Positions 11,471 through 23,471 of a stretch of DNA of 64,000 nucleotides are shown piece by piece. The notes under the pieces were generated by a model. It was not told the origin of the DNA. It ran no database searches and saw only the letters and a list, made by a program, of their open reading frames with translations. The stretch comes from Rhabditoides inermis (lineage: Eukaryota > Nematoda > Chromadorea > Rhabditida > Rhabditidae), in the NCBI GenBank assembly GCA_963966185.1, contig CAWZYM010000350.1, positions 158,501 through 222,500 of the forward strand. Direction: 5' to 3'. Made by a program: the position numbers and the translations under genes. The stretch's first letter is position 1, and each line of letters opens with the position of its first letter.

Positions 11471-12313
11471 GTGAAGGAATTGTCACCCTTTGACAATACG
11501 ACAGGCATTATGCCCAACATACCGACTATGCGATCATCGCAAAGAACCAGGACCCGCTACATGTCCTACAATGTCCGTTCTGCCAGAAGCTTTGCAGACC
11601 GGAGCCTGCTCTCGGAGGAGCTCGAGCGGCACGGAGTGGACGTGGCGATGCTGCAGGAGACCCGAATCGACCGGACGTGCTGCGATTCCTTGCGGTACAA
11701 GTACTACAGCGCACTGCCCACTTCCAGGGCGGTGTGCGGGGTGACTGTCGCCATCTCCACCTCCGCCAACGTCAACGTGCTCGCCATCAACCCTCTCTCG
11801 CCCCGACTCATCTACGTGGATGCAGAAGTACGAGGAAAGAAGACCCGCATCGTGTCGGCGCATGCGCCAACCGAGGATGCTGAGGAGGTGGAGAAGGACA
11901 AGTTCTTTGACGAGCTGACCAAGATTGTGAGATCGGCCGGCAAGTCAGAGCTCGTCCTCGGACTTGACTCGAACAGCCGCGTGGCTGCCGACGCCAGTCC
12001 AGCAATGGGCAGGTGGAGGCGTGCTGCCGACTGCACAAGCGACAACGGTCAGCGGATAGTGGATCTGCTGGAGAGTTACGACCTTATCGTCGCGTCGGCC
12101 TGGAAGCGCAACCGTCCCTGGCAGCGCGCAACCTGGAGGAAGAACTGCATCGGGAGGCCGCACCAGATCGACTACCTGCTCGTCAAAAAGAGCCAGGCCG
12201 GCGCCGTCCTCTCCAGCAAGAGCCTGCCGGACTTCAAATACGACTCGGATCGCATCCCCGTGGTTCTTACGCTTGGGAAAGGCAGGATGCCCGCACGGCA
12301 TTCTCCCTGCTGA
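11471..12313 (+). pseudogene. Retroelement APE-type endonuclease domain
   Basis: The 280-aa frame carries the endonuclease motifs in order: YNVRSARS, LQETRID (catalytic Glu), LVLGLDSNSRV (Asp and Asn) and QIDYLLVK. The C-terminal motif that is normally Ser-Asp-His reads Ser-Asp-Arg (codon CGC at 12251-12253), so the conserved catalytic His is absent and the enzyme is probably dead. This domain nicks target DNA to prime reverse transcription. Several ATGs near the start make the true N-terminus uncertain. Confidence 0.8.
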
Positions 12314-13690
12314 AGCGGTACAGCGAGAAATGAAGCAGGACGACGCCCGTCATCTCTGACGGCGTGTCACTCGTCACCGGGGAAGCAGCGTGCGCGGTGT
12401 GGGCTGGTCACTTCGACCGCCTACTCAACCAGCCGTGCCCGTCTGCTCCCGCCCTGCCACATACCGCCCGTTCTGACTACAACTGCAGGACGGAGCCGCC
12501 AACCATGGATGAGCTGCTTGTGTGCATGAAGAAGCTGAAGAATGGGAAGGCTGCCGGAGACGACGACCTCACTCCGGAGATGATGAAGACTCTGCCCGCC
12601 TTTGGGATCCGTGAGCTGCATCGGCTGATCGTCAACATCTGGGAGAGGAAGGAGGTGCCTGACTCGTGGAGAAACGCCATCATCGTCCCGTTGCTGAAGA
12701 AGGGCAGCCCCACCGACCCAGCCAACTACCGTGGTATCTCATTGATCCGCGTGTGCTACAAGCTGGTGGAGCGTCTGCTGCTACTTCGCATTGTGGAGCA
12801 CCGTGAGAAGACCGCCCGAGACCAGCAGCACGGATTCCGCCCAGGAAGGTCTACCATCGACGCCGTCTTCTCTCTGAGACGGATCGTCGAGCTGCGTGCC
12901 CGTTTCAAGAAGCCGACTAACATCATCTTTGTCGACTTCCGGACAGCATTCGACAGTCCCGATCGAGACCGCCTCTTCGATGCGGTGCGCGCCGACGGAG
13001 TACCAGCCCCGCTAATCGACCTTCTACGAGACCTGTACAGCCGTACTACTGCCGCTGTCCGCACTCCTTGCGGAATCACGCAGCAGTTCGCCGTCCGGAC
13101 TGGAGTGCGCCAAGGATCCGTCTGCGGCCCGCTCCTGTTCAACTATGTCATCGACGACGTGATGCGACGTGTTGTGGAGGAGTGTGGAGGAGGAGTGGAG
13201 CTGCCCCCGACAGGACGGAAAGTCACCGACCTCGACTACGCGGATGACATTGCTCTGCTTGGAGAAGACCCTGTTAACCTGCAGAAAGCTGTCGACCGTC
13301 TCAGTCTCCTCTCCGCCTCGTACGGTCTGACCCTCAGGCCGGACAAGTGCGAGTCGATGACCATCCCGCGAGGAGTAAAGGAGGAGTTCACTGTCAATGG
13401 AGAGAAGATCGCGCAGACCACCAACTTCCGCTACCTCGGTTCGTGGATTAGCAGCGACGCCGACCTTACTAAGGATGTGGAGGCGCGAATCGCCCAAGCC
13501 TGCTCCGCGTTCAATTCGCTGGAAAAGGTTTTGTGGAGATCGAGCGTCGCCAATCACGTCAAGCTGCGGATCTACCTCACCGCCATCCGACCTGCGATGC
13601 TCTACGGATCCGGTACTTGGGCTCTCAATAAGAAGCTCGAGGAGAAGCTGGATTTCTGCAAAATTTCTGAACGGAGTTATTTCCAATTGA
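11471..13690 (+). mobile_element. RTE-like non-LTR retrotransposon, internally deleted and 3'-truncated
   Basis: An apurinic endonuclease frame (11471-12313) is followed by a reverse transcriptase frame (12364-13851, element-derived to about 13670). In intact RTE-type elements these belong to one long ORF. Here a stop and a short gap separate them and the linker between the domains is missing, which points to an internal deletion. Similarity stops after ALNKKLEEKLDFCK; the remaining C-terminal residues look unrelated. No poly(A) tail or target duplication can be recognised. The region is more GC-rich than its flanks. Confidence 0.8.
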
Positions 13691-13851
13691 AGTTGGAGAA
13701 ATCTGTTTCACTTGCAAATCACCCTGTCCTGTCCTCCACAACAGTCCTCGCCTTCTACTCATTTCATATCTCATGTTCATGTTTCATGAGCAAGAAGAAA
13801 ACTTCTGATGCGAAAGATGAGGCAATAATTGTGTTGAAAAGGAGACCGTAA
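12364..13851 (+). pseudogene. Retroelement reverse transcriptase domain
   Basis: The frame shows the ordered RT blocks LKNGKAAGDDDLTPEMM, NYRGISLIRVCYKL, QQHGFRPGRSTIDAVF, FVDFRTAFDS (catalytic Asp), TGVRQGSVCGPLLFN and DLDYADDIALL (catalytic Asp pair). It then reads FRYLGSWISSD and a thumb-like block. The order and wording fit the RTE group. The polymerase motifs look intact. The end is cut, with foreign sequence from about 13670, and the frame lacks its endonuclease fusion, so the copy cannot be autonomous. The start is set at the first ATG after the upstream stop. Confidence 0.8.
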
Positions 13852-15075
13852 TGATAGTGATAAAACTTCCTCGATAGGGTGTAAGAGCGACAAACCATGA
13901 GAAAGAAAGCCGCAAAAGTTTTGCTCTTTTAGGCAACGTTTCGATAGTGCGCCGACGGATTTTCCGATGGATATGAATATGACTCACGTATCGTCACTAT
14001 CCATTCGGTCACGCTGCTGTTTTTTTCATGGGTAGACTATTCAGTGGCTGTCCGAATTTCCTTCAAACAACTATCCCTGTAAACATACTCTCATATTCAG
14101 AATCAACATTAAAAACTGTGTAATGACCACGCTTTGATGAGAATCCGCCAGACAAGTGCGCAAGTTGCCTATGTAAGAGTAAAATCAAAAATCGGACTCT
14201 GCTCCGTGGAGCCTTCGGCCTACTCGTTACCCATCCACTGTGAAAGCAACATCGCTTTAATAAGAAGGAAGTGTACATGAAAGAAGCTGCTCATGCCGGA
14301 GTTGCAAAGCAAGGAGTTGCACAGTGACGAATTTGATGAGATGTGGTGTTCAGTCGATGTACCGCGATAGAAACAGTTTCATTCCGACGTTTCGCCTTTA
14401 TGGCATCATCAGGAGAAGCATTACCTCAAATCTGGGTAATTTATTATTAAATTAATAGCAGTTTTGCACAGCGTTTGACACGTGTCATTGTATTGATTGG
14501 CATGATATGATATCAATTATCAATCAATTCTTTCATTTAGTCTCGCTTCTAACAATAGCCCATTCGCACCCACAGAGACACTGGCCGAATTTTATATGGT
14601 CCCTATTCTTTGATGACCATATTGTTATACGAATTTTTTATCATCCAAGTTCGAAATGTTCACATGCTATGTTTCACGATTTCATCTTTTTTTTCGTTAG
14701 TTTTAAAATAATTGAAAATTAAATATTACCCAGAAATTTCAAATTTTGTCGCTCTACCGCAACAATTTAGTAGTTGGGTGCTCCACCTCTGGCTGACAAA
14801 CGCACTTTCTTTGTAAATTTGTTTTTGTTTGTTCGTTTGTGTTTTTTTCATTTCAAATTAACCTCTATGGTATCATAATAAGTACGTAAATTGTGAAATA
14901 GTCCCTCATAATGATGATATGTCAATATGCACACTAGAATCGCTCCGAGTATTCGTTCGAAACATTATGTTGTATTGCGCTTGTCACGCTTGTTTTGATG
15001 ACATGAGCTCATCCGTCAGAATAGACGCGTTTTATTCGATCAAACTGATTTATTCGATTGTTGTATTGATTCCAG
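13691..15075. other. Intergenic spacer with a CTGATGA...GAAAC hairpin motif
   Basis: This is mostly AT-rich sequence. At 14389-14412, on the minus strand, the motif CTGATGA, a GCC/GGC hairpin, then GAAAC is present. These are the two core boxes of a hammerhead-like ribozyme and are also a common sequence in retroelement tails. No coding exon is supported. Confidence 0.4.
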
Positions 15076-15775
15076 GCCGAAATGTGGAGAGTGGCTTGCG
15101 CATCTCTTGTGGCACTAAGGTCAAGAACCTCGGTTTTTGCGGTGAGTGAGTATTTCTTGTAATGATTGCTCAATTATATTGACATAGGAATAATATATGT
15201 ACTCACATGTTGCACTGGCGGGGACCGAACCTTGGCTCTCCGATTATGTCTTTCGAATACACGCGCTGGTTTCACATGCCGTATTTAGCTTCCATCAAAA
15301 CATACCGCGTTGTGTCATTTGCTTGTAATAGTGGTTTTTTGATGAACTCATTCTTCTTCAGATCGTCGCCACACCATGATGTCTAGCTGGACAGTGCCCC
15401 GACCCTGTGCCCAAACGCGGTGAGTTCGTGTACGTCAATATCGTTATCAACGCATCATTGTAGTTCGCAGTAGGCGCTGGTTGCTTCGGCGCGCAGCACA
15501 TCTGCATGTGCTCGTCAGCTCGCCCATCTTGAGGTTCGTGATAAGACTGCCACCTCGTTAGTGTATTGCATGCTACGTTATCTAATTGGATACTTTCTGT
15601 TCATGCTTAAAAGTTAATCGTTACAATGTTTCATCACGCTTGTTCCAGGAACAAGGTGTCCACTATCATCATGCCGAGGACGACCATCGACATTGACTAT
15701 GGATTGCCAAGCTATTGGTCGCTCGCTCACAAGGGAGTCCTCGTCGCTCACAAGTTCAACCGCCTCCGCCTCTAA
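15076..15775 (+). CDS. Uncharacterised small protein, 5' exon missing
   Basis: Four exons with consistent phase (15076-15141, 15362-15419, 15471-15533, 15649-15775) read NVESGLRISCGTKVKNLGFC, RRHTMMSSWTVPRPCAQTR, a basic LLRRAAHLHVLVSS segment and a final DIDYGLPSYWSLAHKGVLV ending in TAA. The total is about 104 residues. The family is not recognised and no start exon was found upstream. In exon 3 another frame (FGAQHICMCSSARPS) is also open, so the join there is the least secure. Confidence 0.4.
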
Positions 15776-16133
15776 CTGTCGCACAAAAATAATGTTTTGT
15801 TTTATTGTGTGGAATCATAAATTGTGTCTCATATATTTGTGCTCGCGCAACGTAAATATTTGGAAGCCTGCACATATGATGCAGAGTTCCGTACAAAAAA
15901 AATTACTAACGGTATCGCTAAAGGGAGATTTCGATGAAGGAGAGATGTTATCTACATGCGGAGCGTTTGCATGGCGAATGCAGGGCGATTGCAGCATGCA
16001 TGCAGAGACGCGCGCATCCCGTAGGGATGTGTAATGCAGGCTACGCGCGTTCCTGTGTGCAGACTGCATTGAAGCTACATGCAGGAAGCACAGCGGTCTC
16101 GGAGTACGCAACAGTTGGATCGACAATTCTTTT

Positions 16134-16189
<56 letters not shown>

Positions 16190-16680
16190 AGATTATGCTT
16201 GTGCTTTAGTTGAATAAGATCAAAACAAACCACTACTCTTTACTCATGTACTTTTCGAAAGAGAATGATTGTCCTTTTCTCAAATTTCGAAGAAATTAAA
16301 AAAAAAAACTAATCTGCAAGAGTGGCAGTTGTGGAACTCGGTGTATACGAATTCGTGCAACGTATCCCATGTGCAGATAGCAACTACGAAGAGTCGGATC
16401 ACTTATAATGATGTGAGGCAAAGAAGCGAAAGGAAAGAGGCAAATTGACTCCCATTCCATGACACTATCATCCGATCAACCACACAAATACCATCAATAA
16501 CAAACGAGTACAAGTGAAATTTATTTCGAAGAGCAACAAATCAATAAATGAAACATCCTACCGTAATATAAAGTGTGAACACAGTGCATAATCTATGTTA
16601 TCTACAAAACAGACGCATAACCAACATCCACCTTCATTTGGAACAGCCTGGTGGTGTCACTCACTTGAGCAGCTTCGCGT
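15776..16680. other. Spacer with dispersed repeat copies
   Basis: It holds a second copy of the CTGCATGCAG palindrome family (15950-16115, ending CACAGCGGTCTCGGAG, the inverse of the border at about 9560), a (GA)n run at 16138-16192, and one arm of the foldback repeat of 51.7-52.1 kb (16191-16305). No gene is seen. Confidence 0.5.
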
Positions 16681-17461
16681 TCACCGACTGCGACTTGTGC
16701 AGTGGGCAACGGCATCGGTGACTCTCAAAATGCGACAATACATTTACAGTCAATCAGCATTTCATCGTGGAACGCACCTGTCGATGGCGACGTTGACGAC
16801 ATCAGTCTTGGCGACGCTCTTCACGGCCGCATCGTCAGCCTTGGCTCCTTTGATCGCCTGAGCCAGCTTATGAGTCGCGGCAGCTGCGTCTCAGATGCAG
16901 CCACGATCTACAATTACAAACACATCAAACAAATCCATGCAACCCAAAAACAAAGCAAAAATGTAATGTATTTCGAACCTGGATTCCGACAAGTCCGGCA
17001 GCATCTGCGCGACAACGGCCCGTGCGGGATCAGCCTTGAGGTCGTTCAGTCCAGCTCCCTCTCCAGCCACAGCCACGGGCGACGTACCTCCCTCGCGGCG
17101 GAACTACAACACACACAATCATATCATGACCGCTTTCATTGCCGCACCTCTCCTCCGAAGTACTGTCCGGCGGCGGGGTGCTTGCCGGTTCCGTCCGCAA
17201 CCTTGGAGTACCTGGGGTCGCGTGCTCCAGCACAGACTTGTCCCTCGTACTGAACGTTCACTCCCCACGACGTCGGCGTTTCCAGAAACAAAGTGCTCCA
17301 CCTAAACAGTTATATAACCAATATTGTTGTTAATACATTTGAAAAAAACTCACAGCGTATATCGATTTTCCGAGGGAGCCGTGCGTGTATGCGGGCCTGT
17401 CCTCTTCCATCACCAGCTGCTTCGGGCAGCGCGTGTGAGCATACCGAGCATAGCTGCCTCC
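16681..17461 (-). pseudogene. Unrecognised protein-coding remnant
   Basis: Exon-like blocks on the minus strand are clear but do not splice in one frame. They are about 17352-17461 (YARYAHTRCPKQLVMEEDRP), 17144-17291 (GVNVQYEGQVCAGARDPRYS...YFGGE), 16985-17097 (REGGTSPVAVAGEGAGLNDL...LPDLSESR), 16779-16885 (THKLAQAIKGAKADDAAV) and a last block ending at TGA 16681-16683. The phases between the first two blocks, and between the third and fourth, disagree with the visible donors and acceptors. Either small indels have broken the gene or I have misjudged exon borders. Family unknown. Confidence 0.4.
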
Positions 17462-18081
17462 CTAAACATACATATGTACTGGTATACGAATCACTAAAAC
17501 ACACGCCAGAATACAGCATAGGGCAAACGCACGTAAAAACAGAAAATCAACGAAAATTGTGCGTAATATGGCATTCAGGACATGATATAGTCGCTACAAT
17601 TTGTGCAAAACTTGTGTGATCTATTACGCATAAAATAACAAACCACAAAGTCTAATAATACTAGGACATTGAGCTCACGGTGTGTGTGTCGGTCGATAAC
17701 GGAAATTTCAATTTGACCAAATTGAGCGCTCTGTTGCTAATTTTCGCTACATACAGTACTTTCAGATTTGCATGAATTTTGCACTAATTTTTTGTAAAAC
17801 TTCAATTTCATTATTATTTGTTGGTTGTTTTGGTATCTCTAAACTCAGAATCGAATAGAAAACTTGAATATGATTACAGATTAGATACACAAGGTTTCAC
17901 AAGTAATATCTACACATCTCTCGCGTCGACAAATTATTCGATCATTAAGATTTCTTCGACGATTTCACCGCGATTGGCCTGATTTCCCTTAATATATAAC
18001 GCAGAACAGGGACTACCGTAATGCTGAAAATGAAATTTCCGGGTTTACACACAGTTTACACGTTTACACAGTTATTTTCAG
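17462..18081. other. Intergenic spacer
   Basis: AT-rich sequence between the minus-strand remnant and MSP copy 2. No gene or repeat is recognised. Confidence 0.4.
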
Positions 18082-18942
18082 GAGTCGTCAACTCTCACCA
18101 CCGACACTCCGACTCTGCGAGTGGTGCCGGAGGTAAGAGAGAGAGCGAAAGCAAGAGAGAGGGGGAGAGAGAGAGAGAGAGAGAGTGAGAGAGAGAGATG
18201 GGAGGATGGTAAGTGATTATTATAGGAAGCTGCTTTCCTGCCGGGTGGTGGGACTACCCATCACTCCATTATCAACGGCAGCAGATCGCTCCTCGCCGTC
18301 AAGGTGGGTCCCGCCGCGAATGGCCTGATAGCTCACACCCCGTTCAGATCAGGAGTTCGAACAACGTGGCCTACCGCGTCGACCCGCCCTACGCGCTCGT
18401 CGACGCTGGTCAGGTCATCGACCTGAAAATCCGCAGGAACGGTACAGTAATCCCGGAATACCGTAGCCCCTACCGTAATACCGTACTTAACGTGTTTCGC
18501 TCACAGGGGAGATGGCGAGGCGGGCGGTCGACAAGCTGCTCATCCAGTTTGTTGAGCCGCTGCACGGAGAGGACGCCAAGGCGTGCTTAAAGCGGCTGGA
18601 GCGCTGGAGACCAACAAAGTGAGGAGAGAGAGAGGAAGGGTGAGAGAGAGGGGGAGAGAGAGAGGGAGAGAGAGGGAGAGCGAGAGAGAGGGAGAGCGAG
18701 AGGGTAAGAGAGGGTGAGAGAGGGGAGAGAGAGAGGAAGAGAGAAAGGGAGAGAGGGAGAGAAAGACCTTCACGTCAGGTGCGTCTGGCGTGCCCGCTGC
18801 GGGTGAAGTTGATGACCGCACAGCCGGGCGAGCACGTGGACTGGGTGAGTAGATTATCGATTGATATCGATTGATGATCGGTTATCAATGTTAACGATTG
18901 CAGAAGGGCGGCGTTCTCGTCATCAAGCGAGGCACGGCATAG
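18082..18942 (+). pseudogene. MSP-domain gene copy 2 with a frameshifting 8-bp insertion
   Basis: The exons parallel copy 1: an ESSTLTTDTPTLRVVPE start, EAAFLPGGGTTHHSIINGS, IRSSNNVAYRVDPPYALVDA, MARRAVDKLLIQFVEPLHGE, RLACPLRVKLMTAQPGEHVD and a terminal GGVLVIKRGTA with TAG at 18940-18942. The domain is the MSP/VAP-type beta sandwich. Near 18592-18618 the exon reads CTGGAGCGCTGGAG where copy 1 has a single unit. The extra 8 bp shifts the frame, so the next exon would be read out of frame. Otherwise the splice sites are sound, which suggests recent damage or an assembly error. Copies 1 and 2 lie 9 kb apart in the same orientation. Confidence 0.65.
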
Positions 18943-19612
18943 GCGGAGTCACGACCCGCGACACCAAACCTTTTTGGATCTTATTGTTAAAAGTTTGTTG
19001 TATTGAGTGTAATCATAATCATTTTGATTGTTGACATAGATCAACTTTCCATACTCAAAATCATCTATTGTCACGTCTAATAACATTGCGCGTCGTAATG
19101 TAGAGAAAAGGGCGTGGCGAAGTGGGCGGAGCAATGTGAGCGGGAGTAAATGGGCGGAGCAAACTACCCCTTGCTTCACCTGTTCTGGAGTCGACGGGTC
19201 GACGCGACAATATTTTGATATTCCTCTCGCTAAGGGTTACGATGAATAAATACGAACAAAACTAAACGAACGCATAAACCAAACTAGTCAACGTTTTCTG
19301 CGGTATACATAGAGGTTCTATAGACAAATTCATACAAGTTTATCGCATCATCATCCATCAAACAATCTGTTGCACATTCGAATAATGTACTCTCGTCAAT
19401 TTTCTCCTCGAAATGTTCTCAAAATCAGGCGCAGTGGAATATCACAAAACTGTAGCAAAAACTATATCATTTTCTTCTCCCAGAAAACTGCCGGCTACAA
19501 AAAAGGATTCACAAAGAGGAGGGGGGTGCTATATACAAAGGAAGGCTACGGCAGATGAGATGCAAATAATTACAAAAAAACATATGATTTCAAAAAGAAG
19601 AGAATATTCCAA
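18943..19612. other. Convergent intergenic spacer
   Basis: Sequence between the 3' ends of MSP copy 2 and the calcineurin-B-like gene. No exon is supported. Confidence 0.5.
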
Positions 19613-19840
19613 TCAGTTGAGGAATCGGATGGACATCTTCTCCTCGATGTCAGTCTTCTCCATGGCCTGAAAATATAGGATATCGTACACATTGTCCTCT
19701 TCTTATGCTTTTCCTTCAATCTCATTTCTCTCCCGCTCTCTCTCCCTCTCCCTCTTCTTCCCTCTTCCCCTCTCTCTTCTTCCCTATTCCCCCTACCCTC
19801 TCTCTCCCTCTCTTCCCCCTCCCCCCCTCTCTCTCCCTCT

Positions 19841-19876
<36 letters not shown>

Positions 19877-21929
19877 CCACTCACCCTGCAGAACTCGTCG
19901 AACGAAATCCTTCCGTCATTGTCACCGTCAGCCTCCTCGATCGTTCGGTCGGCAATCTTGTCCAGCTGCAAGAATTAATCAATACATCGATGATCAATCG
20001 ATAGCACTACCCACCTGCTCGGCTGTGATGTTCGCTCCGACCATGCTGTTCAGGATTACCTGGAATGAGTCTCCTTATCCTCTCATTCTTCCCCCCCCCC
20101 CTCTTTCCCTCTCTCTCTCACTCTCTCCCTCTCTCTCTCCCTCTCCCTCTCCCTATCTCTCACCCACCTTGAACTCCTCCCTGGTAATGTAGCCGTTCTT
20201 GTTCAGGTCATACATTTGGAACGCGACTGAAAACAACTTTTTTTAGAACAACAACTTGATTAACGAAAATGTACCCGATTCACTATAGAAATGAATGAGA
20301 AACGTACATTTCAACTTTTCAGCAATTACTGAATGAAAACTGACGTCACTATTTCACTCACACTTGAGCTTCTCGGTGCGGCCGTTGAGCGCGTTCTTCT
20401 TGCTGCGGTTGATGGGCTGCAACCGGAAGTGTACCCTCCAACAATCAATAGTTGATCGATACCTGGAAGTGGGCGAGAATGCGGACAAACTGACGGAAGT
20501 TGAGCTTCTGCTCGCTCTCGCCGCTGAAACAGAAACTTTTATAAATGAACACAGTTCGCACCGCATTGTTCATCATTCAATCGCTAGTCTCCATCACGTT
20601 TCATTTGACCACGTACCACTTGACGACACATCCAATTGTATCGGTCGCGTAACAAACAGTCTGGATGTTCTATCCACGTCTGTTCCATTACACTAGGCAA
20701 CAGTGTAACAATTTTACACCACTCACATTTCTCAACAAAGAAATTTATGTTTATAATTGAATACTGGCCGACCAGGACCACTCATCACTGAACCCACTGT
20801 TCGCACCCAATGATCCCGCCGCAATTCGATACCGAACAAGTTTGGTCTGATGACATCATCCCCCATCACCCATCGTTATATAAGTATCACAATGACATCA
20901 CTCTCACCCCAATCGAGAGTGTGCCGCCACCATAAAACAACCCCACTGTGGCGTGCGATGCAAATATTATCCGATTTCCATTTTGTTACTCCGCTGTCGG
21001 GAGCGGCAACGGGCGAGAGAGCTAGAACCGGTATTCAACAACCAGTCACAGTATCCAAACAACAATAGTCACCGCCGCACTATCCTAATTGCTAGTAACC
21101 AACAAATATCTCGTAATGCGAAAAGGTCAGCGCGCGCACACCCACTCACCAAGGCTAACACGGGGCATGACAAGGAAGCAAATAATTGAAAGACATCAAA
21201 ACACAATACACCATAACACAATACACAATACACAACACTCACGCGAGGGTGAAGAATGCGTCGACGATCCTGTCGCCCAGTGGGTTCACCGCCAGCTCGG
21301 GCACGTTGAGGAAGTCGTCACGCTCCAGGTAGCCCTGGCCTGCAAACAATCGAACGATCAATCAATAAATCGATACTCTATCAATCAATCCTCGAATTAC
21401 ATACACAAAAACCGGAGTTAATGCTAATCCTCGTTGAATCTTTTCAGACTGCAGACTTTGAATGTGCATTAATTAATCCAGATCAAGATAAGACGCATTA
21501 CTCCTTCCCTCGTACACGAACATGAATAACACATGGAGAAACACAAAATCCAAGTCACAAAACATTTACAATAAAAAATCTCACCCTTCTTGTCGAGCGA
21601 GAGGAATCGGCTGTACAACCTCACAATCTGGTTGCGGTTGACTGAAAATCGATCAATCAATCATTGACACAAATCTAATAGATGATAAGTATGAAGGAAC
21701 GGAACACATATACATTACCAAGACATCAGAACCACGGTTTATGGTGATGGTACAATCAGAAACACGGTTGAAGGTGATGATAAAAAGAGGGGTTTACTCT
21801 GATTCGGCCCGTTTCGATCATTTAATCAATACCAATCAATCAATCAATCAATCGATACTCACACTCGGTCTCGTTGGCAATGTCGTTGATCTCCTCATCA
21901 CGGAGCATCAGAGAGCTGCTGTTGCCCAT
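19613..21929 (-). CDS. pbo-1: Calcineurin B homologous protein (CHP/PBO-1-like)
   Basis: Nine exons (21863-21929, 21585-21641, 21243-21339, 20463-20523, 20362-20416, 20168-20226, 20015-20059, 19885-19965, 19613-19666) join without a phase error to 191 aa. The N-terminus MGNSSS is an N-myristoylation signal. EF-hands 3 and 4 are canonical (DLNKNGYITREEF and DGDNDGRISFDEF); the two N-terminal EF-hands are degenerate. The insertion between them, INRSKKNALNGRTEKLKFAF, is typical of CHP rather than true calcineurin B. CHPs bind Na+/H+ exchanger tails and are needed for their activity at the membrane; in C. elegans the family member PBO-1 acts in the posterior body contraction. The length fits the family (about 195 aa). 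The symbol is by homology to the worm gene. Confidence 0.88.
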
Positions 21930-23424
21930 TCTGACTGAAGAGGCAACGTTTAGAAAATAAAAAAAACATACAAATATACATTGCGAAACACACAGTCTCT
22001 CAATCTCGCTCGATCAACGCGACACGAACACAGCGAGTAACGGTGCACATAAATGGAAAACAGGCATTGTCAAAGGGCAAGTATGAGAATGCAGATGCAG
22101 TGGGCAGGGGAGAGAGAGAGAGGGGAGAGAGACGAGAGCAACAATGCCTCATCAGTTCTATTCCGGGGCCGGGGCGAGCGAATGCCCGCACGCCGCTTAC
22201 TCACGTGCTCAATCACCTGTTTCGCCCAGACAGATTCTAGGTCAAAACAATATTTAAATGATGAAACATATACGTTTTGTTAAATTGTTTTCGCATCAGT
22301 GATGCGCAAAATTGAGTGTCGAGTCAGAGCCATGCCACATTATACTTTTTCGGATCATTCAACTGGAATTCTATCATCATTCTGTCCATTCACCACTTTC
22401 CTTTCCATCAATAAGATCGGTACAATCAATCTTCAAACAAATCGTCGATCAATATGGGGGAAAGGCGGAAAGGTAAACGGCGCGGTCCGAGTCTGATAGC
22501 GAGCAGAAAAAAACACACACCATAAAGATCGTAAAGGAGAAAGTCGAATCGCCGACGACATCGATATTGATCTCACGAGTAAATGTGATGCTCGACACAC
22601 AATACGTCGAGGTGAGAGAGGAAGAGAGATAACGCGCAATCAGGAGATCGCAGAGATAAGCACAAGCATAACACTCACTACACAGGCTTCTTCCCGAAAA
22701 AAACAATGTTCGCTCAGTGCGCCTTATACTCGCATTCTCGCAAAACCCATGACACACTCAGAACACGGACCGATGAAAGAGAAGAAGCCGAGAAAAAGCC
22801 CGTCCGCGCGGGATGGGGACACGTGATCGCAAATAGCAGCAGGCAACAACAAGACCCCGACTTGTCCATACGGCGAATCGTGACTCCATTCAACGTTTCA
22901 GTTCGAATCAAGATCATTATCAGCCATATCACAGCACTATCAGACTCAAACTCGTGATCAGCACTAGGCGAATAGCCAATAGCACGACCGCATGCACTCA
23001 CGTTCTCTCTCTCTCTCCCATTCTTTCTTTCTCTCTCACACACACACTCATTTTACTCGCTACCCATTCACACGTAATTCGGCGAAGCGAATGTGAATCT
23101 GCGAAAGAAGAGAGATCACAATGATCGCAATGCATCGATGAGACCATATCGACGACAGCGGACGGAGCGAAATGTGCGCGCGGACCGCGGAACTTTGCTG
23201 ATGATTTGTGTGATCGAATTTTGACAAAGACAGACAAGACAACCCGTCAGCGACGGGGAAGTGATAAACAGCCGTTTCTTGTGCGAACCTTCGACCGCCC
23301 ACCCGGCCGCACCGGGCAAAGTCCGCTTCAACTGCAATCTGCACATATCGTGCGAGCCAAGCCCGAGAGGTGAAGCGAGTGAAGCGTCTTGGACAGAAAG
23401 AGCGAGCGAGAGAGAGAGAGAGAG

Positions 23425-23471
<47 letters not shown>

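Noticed and set aside
13024..13686. 220-codon minus-strand frame opposite the RT
   Set aside because: Shadow of the reverse transcriptase frame; no motif of its own.
15195..15290. tRNA-like stretch with GGTTCGGTCCC on the minus strand
   Set aside because: A B-box-like string is present, but no proper A box or cloverleaf pairing could be drawn.
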